Shown here one piece after another: positions 11,666 through 21,577 of a DNA stretch of 64,000 bases. The stretch comes from Mycobacterium sp. DL440 (GTDB lineage: Bacteria > Actinomycetota > Actinomycetes > Mycobacteriales > Mycobacteriaceae). Location: positions 2,774,196 through 2,838,195 of the forward strand of contig NZ_CP050191.1 of assembly GCF_011745145.1 (NCBI RefSeq), written 5' to 3'. A model generated the notes under the pieces. That model made no database searches. It was not told the DNA's origin and saw only the letters and a list, made by a program, of their open reading frames with translations. Made by a program: the position numbers and the translations under genes. Position 1 is the first letter of the stretch, and each line of letters starts with the position of its first letter.

Positions 11666-13594
11666 TCAGGTCGCCTGCAGGGTCAAGCGCGGCCCCGGAT
11701 CGGCCGACAACGGGACGTTGTGACGTTGCAGCAGCCACGAGGCGATGTTGTGGAACAGCGGCGCCGCCGAAGATCCCGGTGAGCCGTCCGCGGCGCGGTG
11801 CGGCGCGTCCATCATGATGCCGACGACATAGCGCGGATCATCGGCAGGCGCCATGCCGGCGAAGGTGATCCAGTAGACGTCGTCGTAGTAGCAGCCGCAC
11901 GCCGGATTGATCTGCTGCGCCGTACCGGTCTTGCCGGCGATCTGGTAGCCCTCGACCGCGGCCTGCGGGCCAGTACCCTGCTGCGCACCCATGGGATCAC
12001 GCTGCACGATGGCGCGGAACATGTTGCGTACCGTGCGGGCGGTCTCCGGTGTCACCACCCGAACCCCTTCCGGCCGCGGCTCATCGGTCCGGGTGCCATC
12101 GGGCGCAATCGTGGACTTGATGATCCGCGGCGGCATGCGGACCCCGTCGTTGGCGATCGTCTGATACATCCCGGTCATCTGCAGCAGAGTCATCGAAAGA
12201 CCCTGTCCGATAGGGAGGTTGGAGAACGAGCTACCCGACCACTGATCGATGGGCGGAACCAGACCCGAACTCTCACCCGGTAGCCCGACGCCGGTGCGCT
12301 GACCGAGCCCGAACCGGCGGACCATGTCGTAGAACCGATCCGGACCCACACGCTGGGCCAACATCAGGGTACCGACGTTGGACGACTTCCCGAACACACC
12401 GGTCGTCGTGTACGGCATCACGCCGTGGTTCCACGCGTCGCGGACCGTGACGCCGCCCATGTCGATCGAGCCGGGCACCTGCAGCACCTCGTCGGGATTG
12501 GCCAGACCGTACTCGATCGCGGCCGACGCCGTGATGATCTTGTTCACCGAGCCGGGCTCGAACGGTGAGGACACCGGTAGGTTGCCCATCTGCCGGCTGT
12601 CCTGCCGACCGAGGTCCTGGCTCGGGTCGAACGTGTTGTCGTTCGACATCGCCAGTACCTCACCGGATTTCGCGTCGAGCACCACCGCCGAGACATTCTT
12701 GGCACCCGAGGCGTCCTTGGCCTGCTGCACCTGCTGCTGAACGTAGTACTGGATGTCGTCATCGAGGGTCAGCTGCACATTGGAGCCGTTGACCGCGTCG
12801 TGCCGGTTGCGGTAGCTGCCCGGGATCACCACACCGTCCGAACCCCGGTCGTAGGTGACCGAACCGTCGGAGCCGGCCAACACCGCGTCGAGAGAATCCT
12901 CAAGTCCCAGCAAGCCGTGACCGTCCCAGTCGATGCCGCCGACGATGTTCGCGGCCAGCGATCCTCCCGGGTACTGACGCAGGTCCTGGCGCTCGGAACC
13001 GACTTCGGGGAACTTGTCCATGATGGCGCTGGCGATCGCGGGATCCACCGCGCGGGCCAGATAGACGAAAGTCTCGTTGCTTCGGAGCTTCTTGAGCACC
13101 GTCTTGGCGTCCGGCCGGTTGTCCAGCCGGGTGGCGATCTCCTTGGCAATGTCCGAGAGCCGGCGATCCGGATCCGGCGCCTCGCTGGATTTGGCCTTGG
13201 CCTCGGCGAGCTGTTTGCGGACCCGGACCGGCTGGAATGTCAGCGCTTTGGCCTCGATGGTGAACGCCAGCTTGTCGTCATTGCGGTCGACGATGCTGCC
13301 TCGCATGGCCGGGTTCACGTCGGTGACCTTGAGCTGGCTGGCCGCCTCGGCGCGCAGCCCCGCGGCCCTGGGCACCTGGAGCGTGAACAGCTGCACTGCC
13401 GCGATCACCAACACTGCGAGCATGACCAGGTTCCCGGTGCGATGCCGGAACACGAAAGATGAGCTGCGCAAACCTGTTTCGGTGGCGGCCACCCTGGTTC
13501 GGCGGTCCCGGGCCTCATGTCCGGGCCCCGGCGAGGCCTTCTTGGCCCGCTGCGGCTTGGGCGACTGACCCTGACGGCCCGGGCGGCGGCTCAT
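11666..13594 (-). CDS. ftsI: Septal peptidoglycan transpeptidase FtsI / PBP3 (PbpB)
   Basis: FtsI (PbpB) is the class B penicillin-binding protein that crosslinks septal peptidoglycan in partnership with FtsW. In 642 residues it has a basic cytoplasmic lead, one membrane segment near residues 52-72 ([20 protein letters not shown]) and a dimerisation domain. The transpeptidase domain shows all three active-site motifs: SVNK (in [13 protein letters not shown]), SSN (in [11 protein letters not shown]) and KTG (in [10 protein letters not shown]). Its start overlaps the end of the ftsL-like gene by 4 nt (13591-13594). Length is close to the family norm. Confidence 0.96.
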   Translation of the reverse strand: MSRRPGRQGQSPKPQRAKKASPGPGHEARDRRTRVAATETGLRSSSFVFRHRTGNLVMLAVLVIAAVQLFTLQVPRAAGLRAEAASQLKVTDVNPAMRGSIVDRNDDKLAFTIEAKALTFQPVRVRKQLAEAKAKSSEAPDPDRRLSDIAKEIATRLDNRPDAKTVLKKLRSNETFVYLARAVDPAIASAIMDKFPEVGSERQDLRQYPGGSLAANIVGGIDWDGHGLLGLEDSLDAVLAGSDGSVTYDRGSDGVVIPGSYRNRHDAVNGSNVQLTLDDDIQYYVQQQVQQAKDASGAKNVSAVVLDAKSGEVLAMSNDNTFDPSQDLGRQDSRQMGNLPVSSPFEPGSVNKIITASAAIEYGLANPDEVLQVPGSIDMGGVTVRDAWNHGVMPYTTTGVFGKSSNVGTLMLAQRVGPDRFYDMVRRFGLGQRTGVGLPGESSGLVPPIDQWSGSSFSNLPIGQGLSMTLLQMTGMYQTIANDGVRMPPRIIKSTIAPDGTRTDEPRPEGVRVVTPETARTVRNMFRAIVQRDPMGAQQGTGPQAAVEGYQIAGKTGTAQQINPACGCYYDDVYWITFAGMAPADDPRYVVGIMMDAPHRAADGSPGSSAAPLFHNIASWLLQRHNVPLSADPGPRLTLQAT

Positions 13595-14821
13595 ACGGCC
13601 GGCGCCTGCGCGTTGACGCCGGCAGCCGGAACATGTGCCGCGGGGGCCGCCGGTGGGCTGAATTGCTCCAGCGGAACGACGGGGCCCGGGGCGGGGGCGG
13701 CCAGCGCCTGCGCCTGCGCGGCCGGTCCCGGAGCGGCCGGTCCCGGCAGGACCGGTCCGGGCGCGGTCGGCACACCGGCGGTGGGCACGTGCGTCGGATC
13801 AGTGACCTGTTGTGGTGCGAGTTGAGCGGGATCAACCGGCGCGGGCGGCGCCAAGGGGACCGGAGCCGGAGCCGCGAGCACGTTCGGTGCCGGCGCGGGT
13901 CCCGGCAGGACCGGCCCGGGCACCGGCGGTACGGCTCCCGGCACGCCATGGGGTGCGTCGGCCTGCGGGACCGGGATGCCCGGAACGGCAGGAGAACCCG
14001 GGCGCGGCGCCCGCACCGTCAGCTCCCGCGGATCGACCACCCGCGGGGCCGGGGGCTGTCGATTATACACATCTCCGAGCCCACGACACTAAGCAGGACA
14101 TCGTATGCCGTCGTCTGCTTGAAAAAACAAAAGAGAAACAAGCGACCGAGCCATCGGTGTTCAACGGGGGCGGCGGCACCCCTTCGGCCGGCTTGGGGGT
14201 CCCGACGACAGTCCAGTTGCCCGCTGCGTCCTGCACCAGGTGTGCGGTATCGCGCGACGGGATCATTCCCAGATTGCGGGCAGACTCGGCCAGCGCCGGT
14301 GCGGCCTGCGCCTCGAGCACATCGCGCTCCAGCGCCTCTTTCTGTTGCAACAGACCCTGATTGACCTGGCGGGCATGGCCCAACTGGTAGGACCGCTCGG
14401 CCGAACCGGTCGACAGCCACAGCGTGACCGCAAGTCCCAGACCCAGTGCCGCGATCACCAACACAACGAACGGCACACGGGAGACCAGGACGCGGGGGTT
14501 CAGCTCGATCGAGGCCAGCCGGACCAGCAGACGTTCCCGGAGCCGAACGCGCAGTGGCGGACGGACAACCTTGGGAGCCTTGGCTTTACGAGCCTTCGCC
14601 CGCGCTTTTGCCTGGCTGGCACTCTTGGGCCGGGCCGGCCGGGTACCCGGCCGCTGAATCGGCCCGGCACTCGGTGCCGTACGCGCGGGTCGCTGCTCGG
14701 AACCCGGCCGGCGCTTGCGCGGCGGGGCCTGATCGGTGCGCCGCCCACCACCTCGGGCCGGTTGACGCACCGGACGCCTGCGGTCTGCCTCGCGCAGCTG
14801 TTCGGGTCGCTTGACCTTCAT
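13591..14821 (-). pseudogene. FtsL-like proline-rich membrane protein (Rv2164c-type), broken in this assembly by adapter sequence
   Basis: This gene occupies the ftsL position between rsmH and ftsI. Reading from the ATG at 14821 ([15 protein letters not shown]) there is a basic Pro/Arg/Lys-rich cytoplasmic region, one membrane segment near residues 115-137 (VPFVVLVIAALGLGLAVTLW), then a short coiled-coil with LLQQKEALERDVLEAQAAPA and ARNLGMIP, the bitopic FtsL/DivIC pattern. After about residue 224 (LNTDGS) the frame enters non-mycobacterial sequence encoding SSRRRHT, the translation of an Illumina adapter. The Pro/Ala-rich C-terminal part resumes in another frame from about 14055 and ends at 13591. 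The two genuine parts add up to about 380 residues, close to the recalled length of the M. tuberculosis protein (384), so the real gene is very probably intact. Bases may have been lost or added at the junction. Confidence 0.85.
14056..14127 (+). other. Sequencing artefact: degraded Illumina Nextera read-through adapter plus A-run
   Basis: The stretch matches the Nextera transposase end and i7 adapter with scattered errors. CTGTC..TTATACACATCT sits at 14056-14074, where the true adapter reads CTGTCTCTTATACACATCT. It continues with CCGAGCCCACGA at 14075-14086, about eight index-like bases, then TCGTATGCCGTC.TCTGCTTG at 14101-14121 and six A residues (14122-14127), the usual signature of reading off the adapter end. 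Roughly 18 further bases (to about 14145) are also purine-rich and unlike the surrounding genome, so they may be low-quality read tail. It is not biological sequence. Confidence 0.95.
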
Positions 14822-16005
14822 GAGTTGCCCCCTTCCCCAACCTTTTCCAGTGCCCGCAGCCGCACCGGAGCGCTACGCGGATTGCGATCGATCTCACTTT
14901 GGCGGGCCTTCTCGGCGCCGCGGGTCAACGTGACGAATTCGGGTTCATGGCCGGGCAGTTCGATGGGTAGGCCGGGCGGGGTCCGCGATGCCGTGGCAGC
15001 AGCGAACGCCTGCTTGACGATCCGGTCCTCGAGTGACTGATACGACATCACCACGATCCGTCCGCCGTCGGTCAGCGCGGCGAGCGCGGCAGGCAACGCG
15101 GCGCGCAGCGAATCCAGTTCGCCGTTGACCGCGACCCGCAGCGCCTGGAAGGTGCGCTTACCCGGATGCCCCCCGGTACGGCGGGCCGGTGCCGGGATCG
15201 CCTCGTAGAGCAGTTCCACCAGTTCACCGGTGGTGGAAAACGGTTGCTGCGCACGCCGTTTGACGACCTTGTCGGCTATCCGGCCGGCGAAGCGCTCGTC
15301 GCCGAAATCGCGCAGAATCCGCGCGATCGACTTGGTGTCGTAGGTGTTGAGGATGTCCGCGGCCGTCAGCGGTGCATCGGGATCCATCCTCATGTCCAGC
15401 GGCGCGTCGGTGGAGTAGGAGAAGCCGCGCTCGGTCTGATCGAGCTGCATCGAGGACACCCCGAGGTCGAACAGCACACCGTCGATCTGGGTGAAGCCGG
15501 ATTCCGCTATCGCCCCGGCGATTCCGTCATAACGGGTCCGCACCGGTCGCATCCGGTCGCCGAACGGCGCCAGGCGGGCACCGGCGATGCCGAGCGCATT
15601 GGGGTCACGGTCCAGGCCGATCACCCGCAGACCGGGAAACTCGGTCAGGAAGCGTTCGGAATGGCCGCCCGCGCCGAGCGTGGCGTCCACCAGCACTGCG
15701 TCGGTGCCGTCCTGGTGGTGACGGGTGAGCGCGGGGGCCAGCAGCTCGACACAGCGGTCGAGCAGAACCGGGATGTGACCGTGGCCCTGGGAGTCGGACC
15801 GATCTGGGGAATCTGGCACCGCTGAAACACCTCCGCTCGGAATGGCCCCTGCACCGGGGTCTCTGTCCGAATTAACGGACCTGGCGTTGGGGAAGTACGC
15901 CAGGGCCAATTCGGGCAGAGGCCTCGCTGCACGGGCTAAGTCCAGGCCGGCCGCCGGTTGACGGGCCGTATCAGGGGCACCATCAGAGAACGTCGCGAGT
16001 CTCAT
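14818..16005 (-). CDS. rsmH: 16S rRNA (cytosine(1402)-N(4))-methyltransferase RsmH (MraW)
   Basis: RsmH methylates N4 of C1402 in the decoding centre of 16S rRNA using SAM. From the ATG at 16005 the protein has 395 residues, near the recalled M. tuberculosis length (396). It carries the actinobacterial N-terminal extension with [17 protein letters not shown], then [14 protein letters not shown], the SAM site [35 protein letters not shown] and PLDMRMDP. The start lies inside mraZ (23-nt overlap). The frame is open farther upstream but those residues resemble an out-of-frame reading of mraZ. It overlaps the ftsL-like gene by 4 nt downstream. Confidence 0.93.
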   Translation of the reverse strand: MRLATFSDGAPDTARQPAAGLDLARAARPLPELALAYFPNARSVNSDRDPGAGAIPSGGVSAVPDSPDRSDSQGHGHIPVLLDRCVELLAPALTRHHQDGTDAVLVDATLGAGGHSERFLTEFPGLRVIGLDRDPNALGIAGARLAPFGDRMRPVRTRYDGIAGAIAESGFTQIDGVLFDLGVSSMQLDQTERGFSYSTDAPLDMRMDPDAPLTAADILNTYDTKSIARILRDFGDERFAGRIADKVVKRRAQQPFSTTGELVELLYEAIPAPARRTGGHPGKRTFQALRVAVNGELDSLRAALPAALAALTDGGRIVVMSYQSLEDRIVKQAFAAATASRTPPGLPIELPGHEPEFVTLTRGAEKARQSEIDRNPRSAPVRLRALEKVGEGGNS

Positions 16006-16411
16006 CAGTGGCCGCGGAGAAGTTTTCTTCGTGGGTCTGCTGGTACTCCTGCCACGCGTCGGCATCCCAGATCTCCAGGTAGTCGACCGACCCGATAACC
16101 ACACATTCCTTGGACAGGTTTGCGTAGCGACGGTGATCCGCCGACAAGGTGATCCGACCCTGGGTGTCCGGACGCTGTTCGTCTGCGGCCGCGGCGAACA
16201 CCCGCAACTGCGCACGACGTTCCGGATGCGCCTTGGCCTCTTCCACCGCTTTGCGTGCGCGTTCCTCGAACTCGTCCCGCGGGTACACGGCCAGGCTGTG
16301 ATCTTGACTCTTCGTGACCATCAACCCTCCTGCCAGTACGTCGCGGAACTTGGCGGGCAGCGTGAGCCGCCCTTTGTCGTCGAGCTTGGGCGTGTAGGTA
16401 CCCAGAAACAT
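15983..16411 (-). CDS. mraZ: Transcriptional regulator MraZ
   Basis: MraZ is the conserved first gene of the dcw cluster, a ring-forming DNA-binding protein of the SpoVT/AbrB fold that regulates the cluster. The 142-residue protein contains two copies of the MraZ half-motif: [17 protein letters not shown] (residues about 5-21) and [16 protein letters not shown] (about 79-94). The start is the ATG at 16411 ([10 protein letters not shown]), with GGGAGG 7 nt upstream. A longer in-frame extension of 45 codons would run into the promoter and its operator repeats and is rejected. rsmH begins inside its 3' end. Confidence 0.96.
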   Translation of the reverse strand: MFLGTYTPKLDDKGRLTLPAKFRDVLAGGLMVTKSQDHSLAVYPRDEFEERARKAVEEAKAHPERRAQLRVFAAAADEQRPDTQGRITLSADHRRYANLSKECVVIGSVDYLEIWDADAWQEYQQTHEENFSAATDETRDVL

Positions 16412-16510
16412 CTGGACACCTCCCGCCACCGGAGTTCGGATCCCGAGTCGCTTGTGAGATCCAGGCCAGGCCTTCTGCCCTCCGAACGGGGTTCCGTTTT
16501 CCCCGTTGGC

Positions 16511-16540
16511 CGCCACTTTACCCCACGATCCCCCACTTTG
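16511..16540 (-). promoter_or_regulatory. MraZ-binding boxes: three direct repeats at 10-bp period, overlapping a -10-like hexamer
   Basis: On the minus strand the sequence reads AAAGTGGGG, then ATCGTGGGG, then AAAGTGGCG. The GTGG cores are spaced exactly 10 bp apart (CCCCAC at 16531-16536 and 16521-16526, CGCCAC at 16511-16516 on the + strand). This matches the repeated GTGGG/TGGG-type direct repeats bound by MraZ in other bacteria, including the AAAGTG-type box described in mollicutes. A TANNNT hexamer, TAAAGT (16520-16515), overlaps the promoter-proximal box. Bound MraZ would therefore block RNA polymerase, implying autorepression. The family knowledge is established; its operation here is inference. 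Confidence 0.7.
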
Positions 16541-16644
16541 CTCCATTTAGTCCGCCAAGTTTGGGCGTTCTCCCCACCCAAGCCCCCCAGAACAGACCCC
16601 TCAGCGCGTCTTCGCACCCAAACCCGGGCCATAGAAACGGAGAA

Positions 16645-16666
16645 ACCGCAGGTAGACACCTGCGGT
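16645..16666. repeat. Perfect 9-bp inverted repeat, 4-nt loop
   Basis: ACCGCAGGT (16645-16653) and its exact complement ACCTGCGGT (16658-16666) flank AGAC. There is no T-run on either side, so it is not a typical intrinsic terminator. It lies between the DUF3040 terminator and the MraZ boxes and could be a regulator site or a structured leader element. Confidence 0.6.
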
Positions 16667-16808
16667 GAAAGAGTGGGGGGTTGTGGGGTGAAATTCCCTG
16701 AGAATCTGCTGCGCTCCCCCACACAGCCCCACGGCCCCACCCGGAGACCTGATCCGGCGTGTCGCTGGACATGCCCCCGACACCCGACCCGGGCACACGA
16801 CAACGCAC

Positions 16809-16840
16809 AAAAAAAGGGGCAACCCGTTACGGGCTGCCCC
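16809..16840 (-). terminator. Rho-independent terminator of the DUF3040 gene
   Basis: On the minus strand a GC-rich hairpin (GGGGCA..CCCG / CGGG..TGCCCC, 16816-16840) is followed directly by seven T residues (16815-16809). It starts about 20 nt after the stop codon of the DUF3040 gene. It would insulate the mraZ promoter from read-through. Confidence 0.85.
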
Positions 16841-16858
16841 CTGAATCCGTCTGACGGC

Positions 16859-17260
16859 TCAGTCGTCGAACCGGCGTCGGAATCGGTCTTCCATCCGAGT
16901 GGTGAAAGACCCGCCGCGCTGGCGACGCTGTCGCGGTGCATTGCCGGAACCCTGGGCCGCACGCCCCGGTCCACCGGTCACGCGCGGGCCCGTGATCGCG
17001 AACACCACGCCACCGAACATCACCACGAATCCCACCACCGACAGGATCGGGAACCCGCCGAGCATGGTGGCCTTCACGGCCACACCGATGACCAGCAGGG
17101 CCAGACCCACGATGAACAGCAACGCGCCCTGAAGCCGGCGCCGAGCCGATGGCGCGCGCAAGGTCCCACCACGAACGCTCGAGGCGAACTTGGGGTCCTC
17201 GGCATAGAGCGCGCTCTCGATCTGGTCGAGCATGCGCTGCTCATGATCGGAGAGTGGCAT
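16859..17260 (-). CDS. DUF3040 family membrane protein (Rv2169c-type)
   Basis: This is a small actinobacterial membrane protein of unknown function. From the ATG at 17260 (MPLSDHEQRMLDQIESALYA) it has 133 residues. A cytoplasmic N-terminal segment is typical of DUF3040 (LSDHEQRML), two adjacent membrane segments lie near residues 46-92, and the tail is basic, Gly/Arg-rich. A strong GGAGGG ribosome site precedes the start by 6 nt. It is transcribed alone, divergently from the GNAT gene, and ends in its own terminator. Confidence 0.9.
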   Translation of the reverse strand: MPLSDHEQRMLDQIESALYAEDPKFASSVRGGTLRAPSARRRLQGALLFIVGLALLVIGVAVKATMLGGFPILSVVGFVVMFGGVVFAITGPRVTGGPGRAAQGSGNAPRQRRQRGGSFTTRMEDRFRRRFDD

Positions 17261-17304
17261 TCGTCCCTCCTTGCCGACGCCGCCGTCGCTTTTCAAGATT
17301 TCAC

Positions 17305-17324
17305 GTGCCCGCAATCACGGGCAC
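17305..17324. repeat. 7-bp inverted repeat in divergent promoter region
   Basis: GTGCCCG (17305-17311) and CGGGCAC (17318-17324) flank six bases. It lies 45 bp upstream of the DUF3040 start within the 229-bp divergent gap shared with the GNAT gene. Two GATAAT hexamers (17433-17438 and 17445-17450) on the + strand in the same gap are plausible -10 elements for the GNAT gene. Operator function is only a suggestion. Confidence 0.35.
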
Positions 17325-17489
17325 CTAACCCTAATGATACGAGGTCGATCCGAGCCGTACCACCTTGTTCGCCGTCGATTGTAGGTCGTCGCGAGATAGC
17401 TCGGGTCGACGGGACCGACCGTCTCGCAGCCGGATAATGCTGAAGATAATGAGTTAGGCAGGACACCGGGCGGGCGAAAGGCGAAGGCA

Positions 17490-18098
17490 TTGGCGACGTA
17501 TCTCATCGATCTGTCGCCGGACGACATGAAGCGCCGGCTTCCCGACGCACTGCGCGTGTACGTCGACGCCATGCATTACCCACGCGGAACCGAGGAGCAA
17601 CGCGCGGCCCTGTGGCTCGAACACACCCGGCGCACGGACTGGAAATGCGTGGCCGCGGTCGAGGCGCCCGATGCCGATGCGGAATCAGGCGCGGGCCCGA
17701 ACCGGGCAGATCTGGTCGACGCACCGCTGAACGGAATCGCATACGGCTACAGCGGCGCGCCGGATCAATGGTGGCAGCAGCAGGTCATCTCCGGCCTGCA
17801 GCGGATGGGCGCCAACCCGGGACAGATCGCCGACCTGATGGGCAGCTACTTCGAACTCACCGAGCTGCACATCGCGCCCCGCGCCCAGGGCCAGGGCCTC
17901 GGCGAGGCTCTGACCAGGCGACTGTTGGACGGACGGGATGAATCTCACGTGCTGTTGTCGACCCCTGAGATCAACGGCGAGGCCAATCGGGCGTGGCGGT
18001 TGTACCGGCGGCTGGGCTTCACCGACGTCATCCGCGGGTACCACTTCGCCGGGGACCCCCGGCCGTTCGCCATCCTCGGTCGCCCACTGCCGTTGTGA
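17490..18098 (+). CDS. GNAT family N-acetyltransferase (Rv2170-type)
   Basis: This is a 202-residue protein with the GNAT acetyl-CoA binding signature: TELHIAPRAQGQGLGEALTR (about residues 125-144) holds the QGQGLG pyrophosphate loop. The later stretch NRAWRLYRRLGFTDVIRGYHF is the usual C-terminal half. The substrate is not evident from sequence; lysine acetylation has been proposed for the M. tuberculosis homologue. The start is a TTG at 17490 preceded by an AAAGGCGAAGG purine stretch. lppM follows 11 nt later, so the two are probably co-transcribed. Confidence 0.88.
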   Translation: MATYLIDLSPDDMKRRLPDALRVYVDAMHYPRGTEEQRAALWLEHTRRTDWKCVAAVEAPDADAESGAGPNRADLVDAPLNGIAYGYSGAPDQWWQQQVISGLQRMGANPGQIADLMGSYFELTELHIAPRAQGQGLGEALTRRLLDGRDESHVLLSTPEINGEANRAWRLYRRLGFTDVIRGYHFAGDPRPFAILGRPLPL

Positions 18099-18109
18099 GA
18101 TCTGGCACG

Positions 18110-18826
18110 ATGACCAGCGTGCACGTCCGACCACCGAGCCGCCTTCCCAGACGTAGCCGACGGACCCGCCTGCTCACGTTGGTGATGTTGTTGCTGATCC
18201 TGCCCATGGCGGTGGGCTGCGTCCGGGTCCGCACTTCGATCACGGTCTCCCCCGACGACAGGGTGTCCGGTCAGATCATCGCCGCAGCCAAGCCGCGGGA
18301 CGCCGATGACAGGGGCCCGCAACTGCTGAACAACCTCCCGTTCGCCACGAAGGTCTCCGTCTCGGAGTACAGCCGCGACGACTTCGTCGGTTCCCAGGCG
18401 GTGTTCTCCGACCTCACGTTCGCCGAACTGCCCCAGCTGGCCGGCATGAGCCGAGATGCCGCCGGAGTCGACATCTCCCTGCGCCGCGCCGGTGACCTGG
18501 TGATCCTGGAAGGCCGGGTGGACCTCACCTCGCTCAACGATCCGCAGGCCGACGTTCTGCTCACGGTGTCGTTCCCCGGCGAAGTGACCTCGACCAACGG
18601 CGATCAGGTCAGTTCCTCGATCGTGGAATGGAAACTGCGGCCGGGCATCGTCAGCACCATGAGCGCCCAGGCCCGCTACACCGATCCCAGTGCCCGGTCC
18701 TTCACCACCGCGACCATCTGGCTCGTCGTGGGCGCATTCCTGGTGGCCGGCGTGATCGGTGCCCTGGCCTGGATGAGCCGGGACACCTCCCCGAAACCGG
18801 GTGACCCGGTCGCCGGCAGCGACTGA
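18110..18826 (+). CDS. lppM: Lipoprotein LppM
   Basis: A 238-residue mycobacterial lipoprotein, reported in M. tuberculosis to affect phagosome handling. It has a basic N-terminus (RLPRRSRRTR), a hydrophobic signal segment (LLTLVMLLLILPMAVGC) ending in a lipobox-like AVGC near residue 36, an extracytoplasmic LppM domain, and a C-terminal membrane segment (TIWLVVGAFLVAGVIGALAW) near residues 200-222. The ATG at 18110 is chosen because it sits 11 nt after the GNAT stop and gives a typical signal peptide. In M. tuberculosis an extra minus-strand gene is recalled next; here only 130 nt lie before idsA2. Confidence 0.9.
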   Translation: MTSVHVRPPSRLPRRSRRTRLLTLVMLLLILPMAVGCVRVRTSITVSPDDRVSGQIIAAAKPRDADDRGPQLLNNLPFATKVSVSEYSRDDFVGSQAVFSDLTFAELPQLAGMSRDAAGVDISLRRAGDLVILEGRVDLTSLNDPQADVLLTVSFPGEVTSTNGDQVSSSIVEWKLRPGIVSTMSAQARYTDPSARSFTTATIWLVVGAFLVAGVIGALAWMSRDTSPKPGDPVAGSD

Positions 18827-20044
<1,218 letters not shown>

Positions 20045-20047
20045 GAG

Positions 20048-21577
20048 ATGCCGACCGACACCCCGGGCACCGGGGTCTCGCAACACATCTCACGCCTGGC
20101 CGCATTCGCGGTGTCCGCCGATGCCCGCCCGGCCCGGCTGGGTTTCCTGGGCGCGGCCCTGCTCACCATCGGCGGGCTCGGCGCGGGCAGCACCCGATTG
20201 CACGACCCGCTCCTGGAGTCACTGCACCTGTCCTGGCTGCGATTCGGGCACGGCCTGGTGCTGTCCTCGATCCTGCTGTGGGTCGGCATCGCGGTGATGC
20301 TGATCGCCTGGCTGTGGCTGGGCCGGCGCGTGATCGACCGCACCGCAACCGAATACACCATGGTGGCCACGACAGGTTTCTGGCTCGCGCCTCTGCTGCT
20401 GAGCGTTCCGCTGTTCAGCCGGGACACCTACTCCTACCTCGCCCAGGGCGCGCTGCTGCGCGACGGCTTCGACCCCTACGTGGTGGGGCCGGTGGAGAAT
20501 CCGAACGTCCTGCTGGACAACGTGAGCCCGATCTGGACGACGACCACCGCGCCCTACGGACCGGCGTTCATCCTGGTCGCGAAGTTCGTCACGTTGCTGG
20601 TGCGCGACGACGTCGTGGCCGGCACCATGTTGCTGCGGCTCTGCATGCTGCCGGGCCTGGTATTGCTGATCTGGGCGACGCAGCGCGTCGCCCGCCACAT
20701 CGGCGCGAGTCCGGCCACTGCGCTGTGGGTCTGCGTGCTCAACCCGCTGGTGATCATCCACCTGATGGGCGGCGTACACAACGAGATGCTGATGGTCGGG
20801 CTCATGATGGCCGGCATCGCACTGACGTTCCGACAGCACCCCGTCTGGGGTGTCGGCCTGATCGCCATGGCCGTCGCAGTCAAAGCGACCGCGGGACTGG
20901 CACTTCCGTTCGTCGTCTGGGTGTGGACGCGGCAGCTGCGCGACCGCCACGACCACCCACCGGTACGGGCATTCGTCCTGGCGACCGCCGCTTCCATGGC
21001 GATCCTCGCCGCGGTGTTCGCGCTGATGTCATGGCTGGCCGGCGTCGGCCTCGGTTGGCTGTCCGCCCTCGCGGCGGGAAACGTGAAGATCATCAACTGG
21101 CTGACCGTGCCCACGGCCGCCGCCAACCTGATCAACGCCATCGGCGGCCTGATCTTCCCGGTCAACTTCTACGCCGTGCTCGAGGTCACCCGCGTCATCG
21201 GCATCCTCACCATCGTGATCGCCCTACCGCTGTTGTGGTGGCGCTACCGGCACACCGACCGCGAAGCCCTCACCGGCACCGCCCTGGCCATGGCGGTGGT
21301 CGTGTTGTTCGTTCCCGCTGCGCTGCCCTGGTACTACACGTGGCCGCTGGCCGTCGCGGCCGCCCTGATCCAGACCCGGCCCGCCATCGCGGTGGTGGCC
21401 GGGCTCTCCACCTGGATCATGGTGATGTGGAAACCCGATGGGGCACACGGCATGTACTCGTGGGCGCACGTGCTGCTGACCACGGCATGCGCGGTGGCGG
21501 CGTGGTACTCGCTGTACCGTGCACCCTCGAGCCCCGCGCCTGAGCCGGCGGCCGAGAACCAGCCGTCAGTAACCTAG
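20048..21577 (+). CDS. mptA: Alpha-(1->6)-mannopyranosyltransferase MptA (GT-C fold)
   Basis: MptA extends the alpha-1,6-mannan core of lipomannan on the periplasmic face using polyprenyl-phosphomannose. The 509-residue protein has about 13 hydrophobic segments and the GT-C signature loop RDTYSYLAQGALLRDGFDPY after the second or third helix, carrying the acidic residue expected for catalysis. The gene begins 3 nt after idsA2, a polyprenyl diphosphate synthase, which fits the need for lipid-linked sugar donors. Its end overlaps the convergent Rv2175c-type gene by 12 nt. Confidence 0.93.
   Translation: MPTDTPGTGVSQHISRLAAFAVSADARPARLGFLGAALLTIGGLGAGSTRLHDPLLESLHLSWLRFGHGLVLSSILLWVGIAVMLIAWLWLGRRVIDRTATEYTMVATTGFWLAPLLLSVPLFSRDTYSYLAQGALLRDGFDPYVVGPVENPNVLLDNVSPIWTTTTAPYGPAFILVAKFVTLLVRDDVVAGTMLLRLCMLPGLVLLIWATQRVARHIGASPATALWVCVLNPLVIIHLMGGVHNEMLMVGLMMAGIALTFRQHPVWGVGLIAMAVAVKATAGLALPFVVWVWTRQLRDRHDHPPVRAFVLATAASMAILAAVFALMSWLAGVGLGWLSALAAGNVKIINWLTVPTAAANLINAIGGLIFPVNFYAVLEVTRVIGILTIVIALPLLWWRYRHTDREALTGTALAMAVVVLFVPAALPWYYTWPLAVAAALIQTRPAIAVVAGLSTWIMVMWKPDGAHGMYSWAHVLLTTACAVAAWYSLYRAPSSPAPEPAAENQPSVT

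Larger units (their letters stand above)
16412..16858. promoter_or_regulatory. Non-coding region upstream of mraZ (dcw promoter region)
   Basis: These 447 bases separate mraZ from the DUF3040 gene. From right to left they hold an intrinsic terminator for the DUF3040 gene (16809-16840), a perfect 9-bp palindrome with a 4-nt loop (16645-16666), and the MraZ-box cluster (16511-16540). An untranslated leader of about 100 nt then runs to the mraZ start. Short open frames here show no protein family and no good ribosome site, so I call no gene. Confidence 0.7.

Noticed and set aside
10147..11817. Long open frames antisense to dcw genes, for example about 556 codons across murE and about 508 codons across mraY/murF (7446-8972)
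   Set aside because: They lie opposite well-conserved genes, are rich in Arg/His/Gln/Gly as expected of shadow frames in high-GC DNA, and show no family motif or ribosome site.
13812..14360. Plus-strand frames reading through the adapter region
   Set aside because: They depend on artefactual adapter bases and on the complement of low-complexity proline codons.
14063..14821. A 252-residue FtsL-like protein with an unusual C-terminus ending SSRRRHT and following residues
   Set aside because: The terminal residues are the translation of an Illumina adapter, so the truncation is not real.
16412..16546. N-terminal extension of MraZ by 45 residues
   Set aside because: It would translate the MraZ boxes and leader; the ATG at 16411 has a good ribosome site and gives the family start [10 protein letters not shown].
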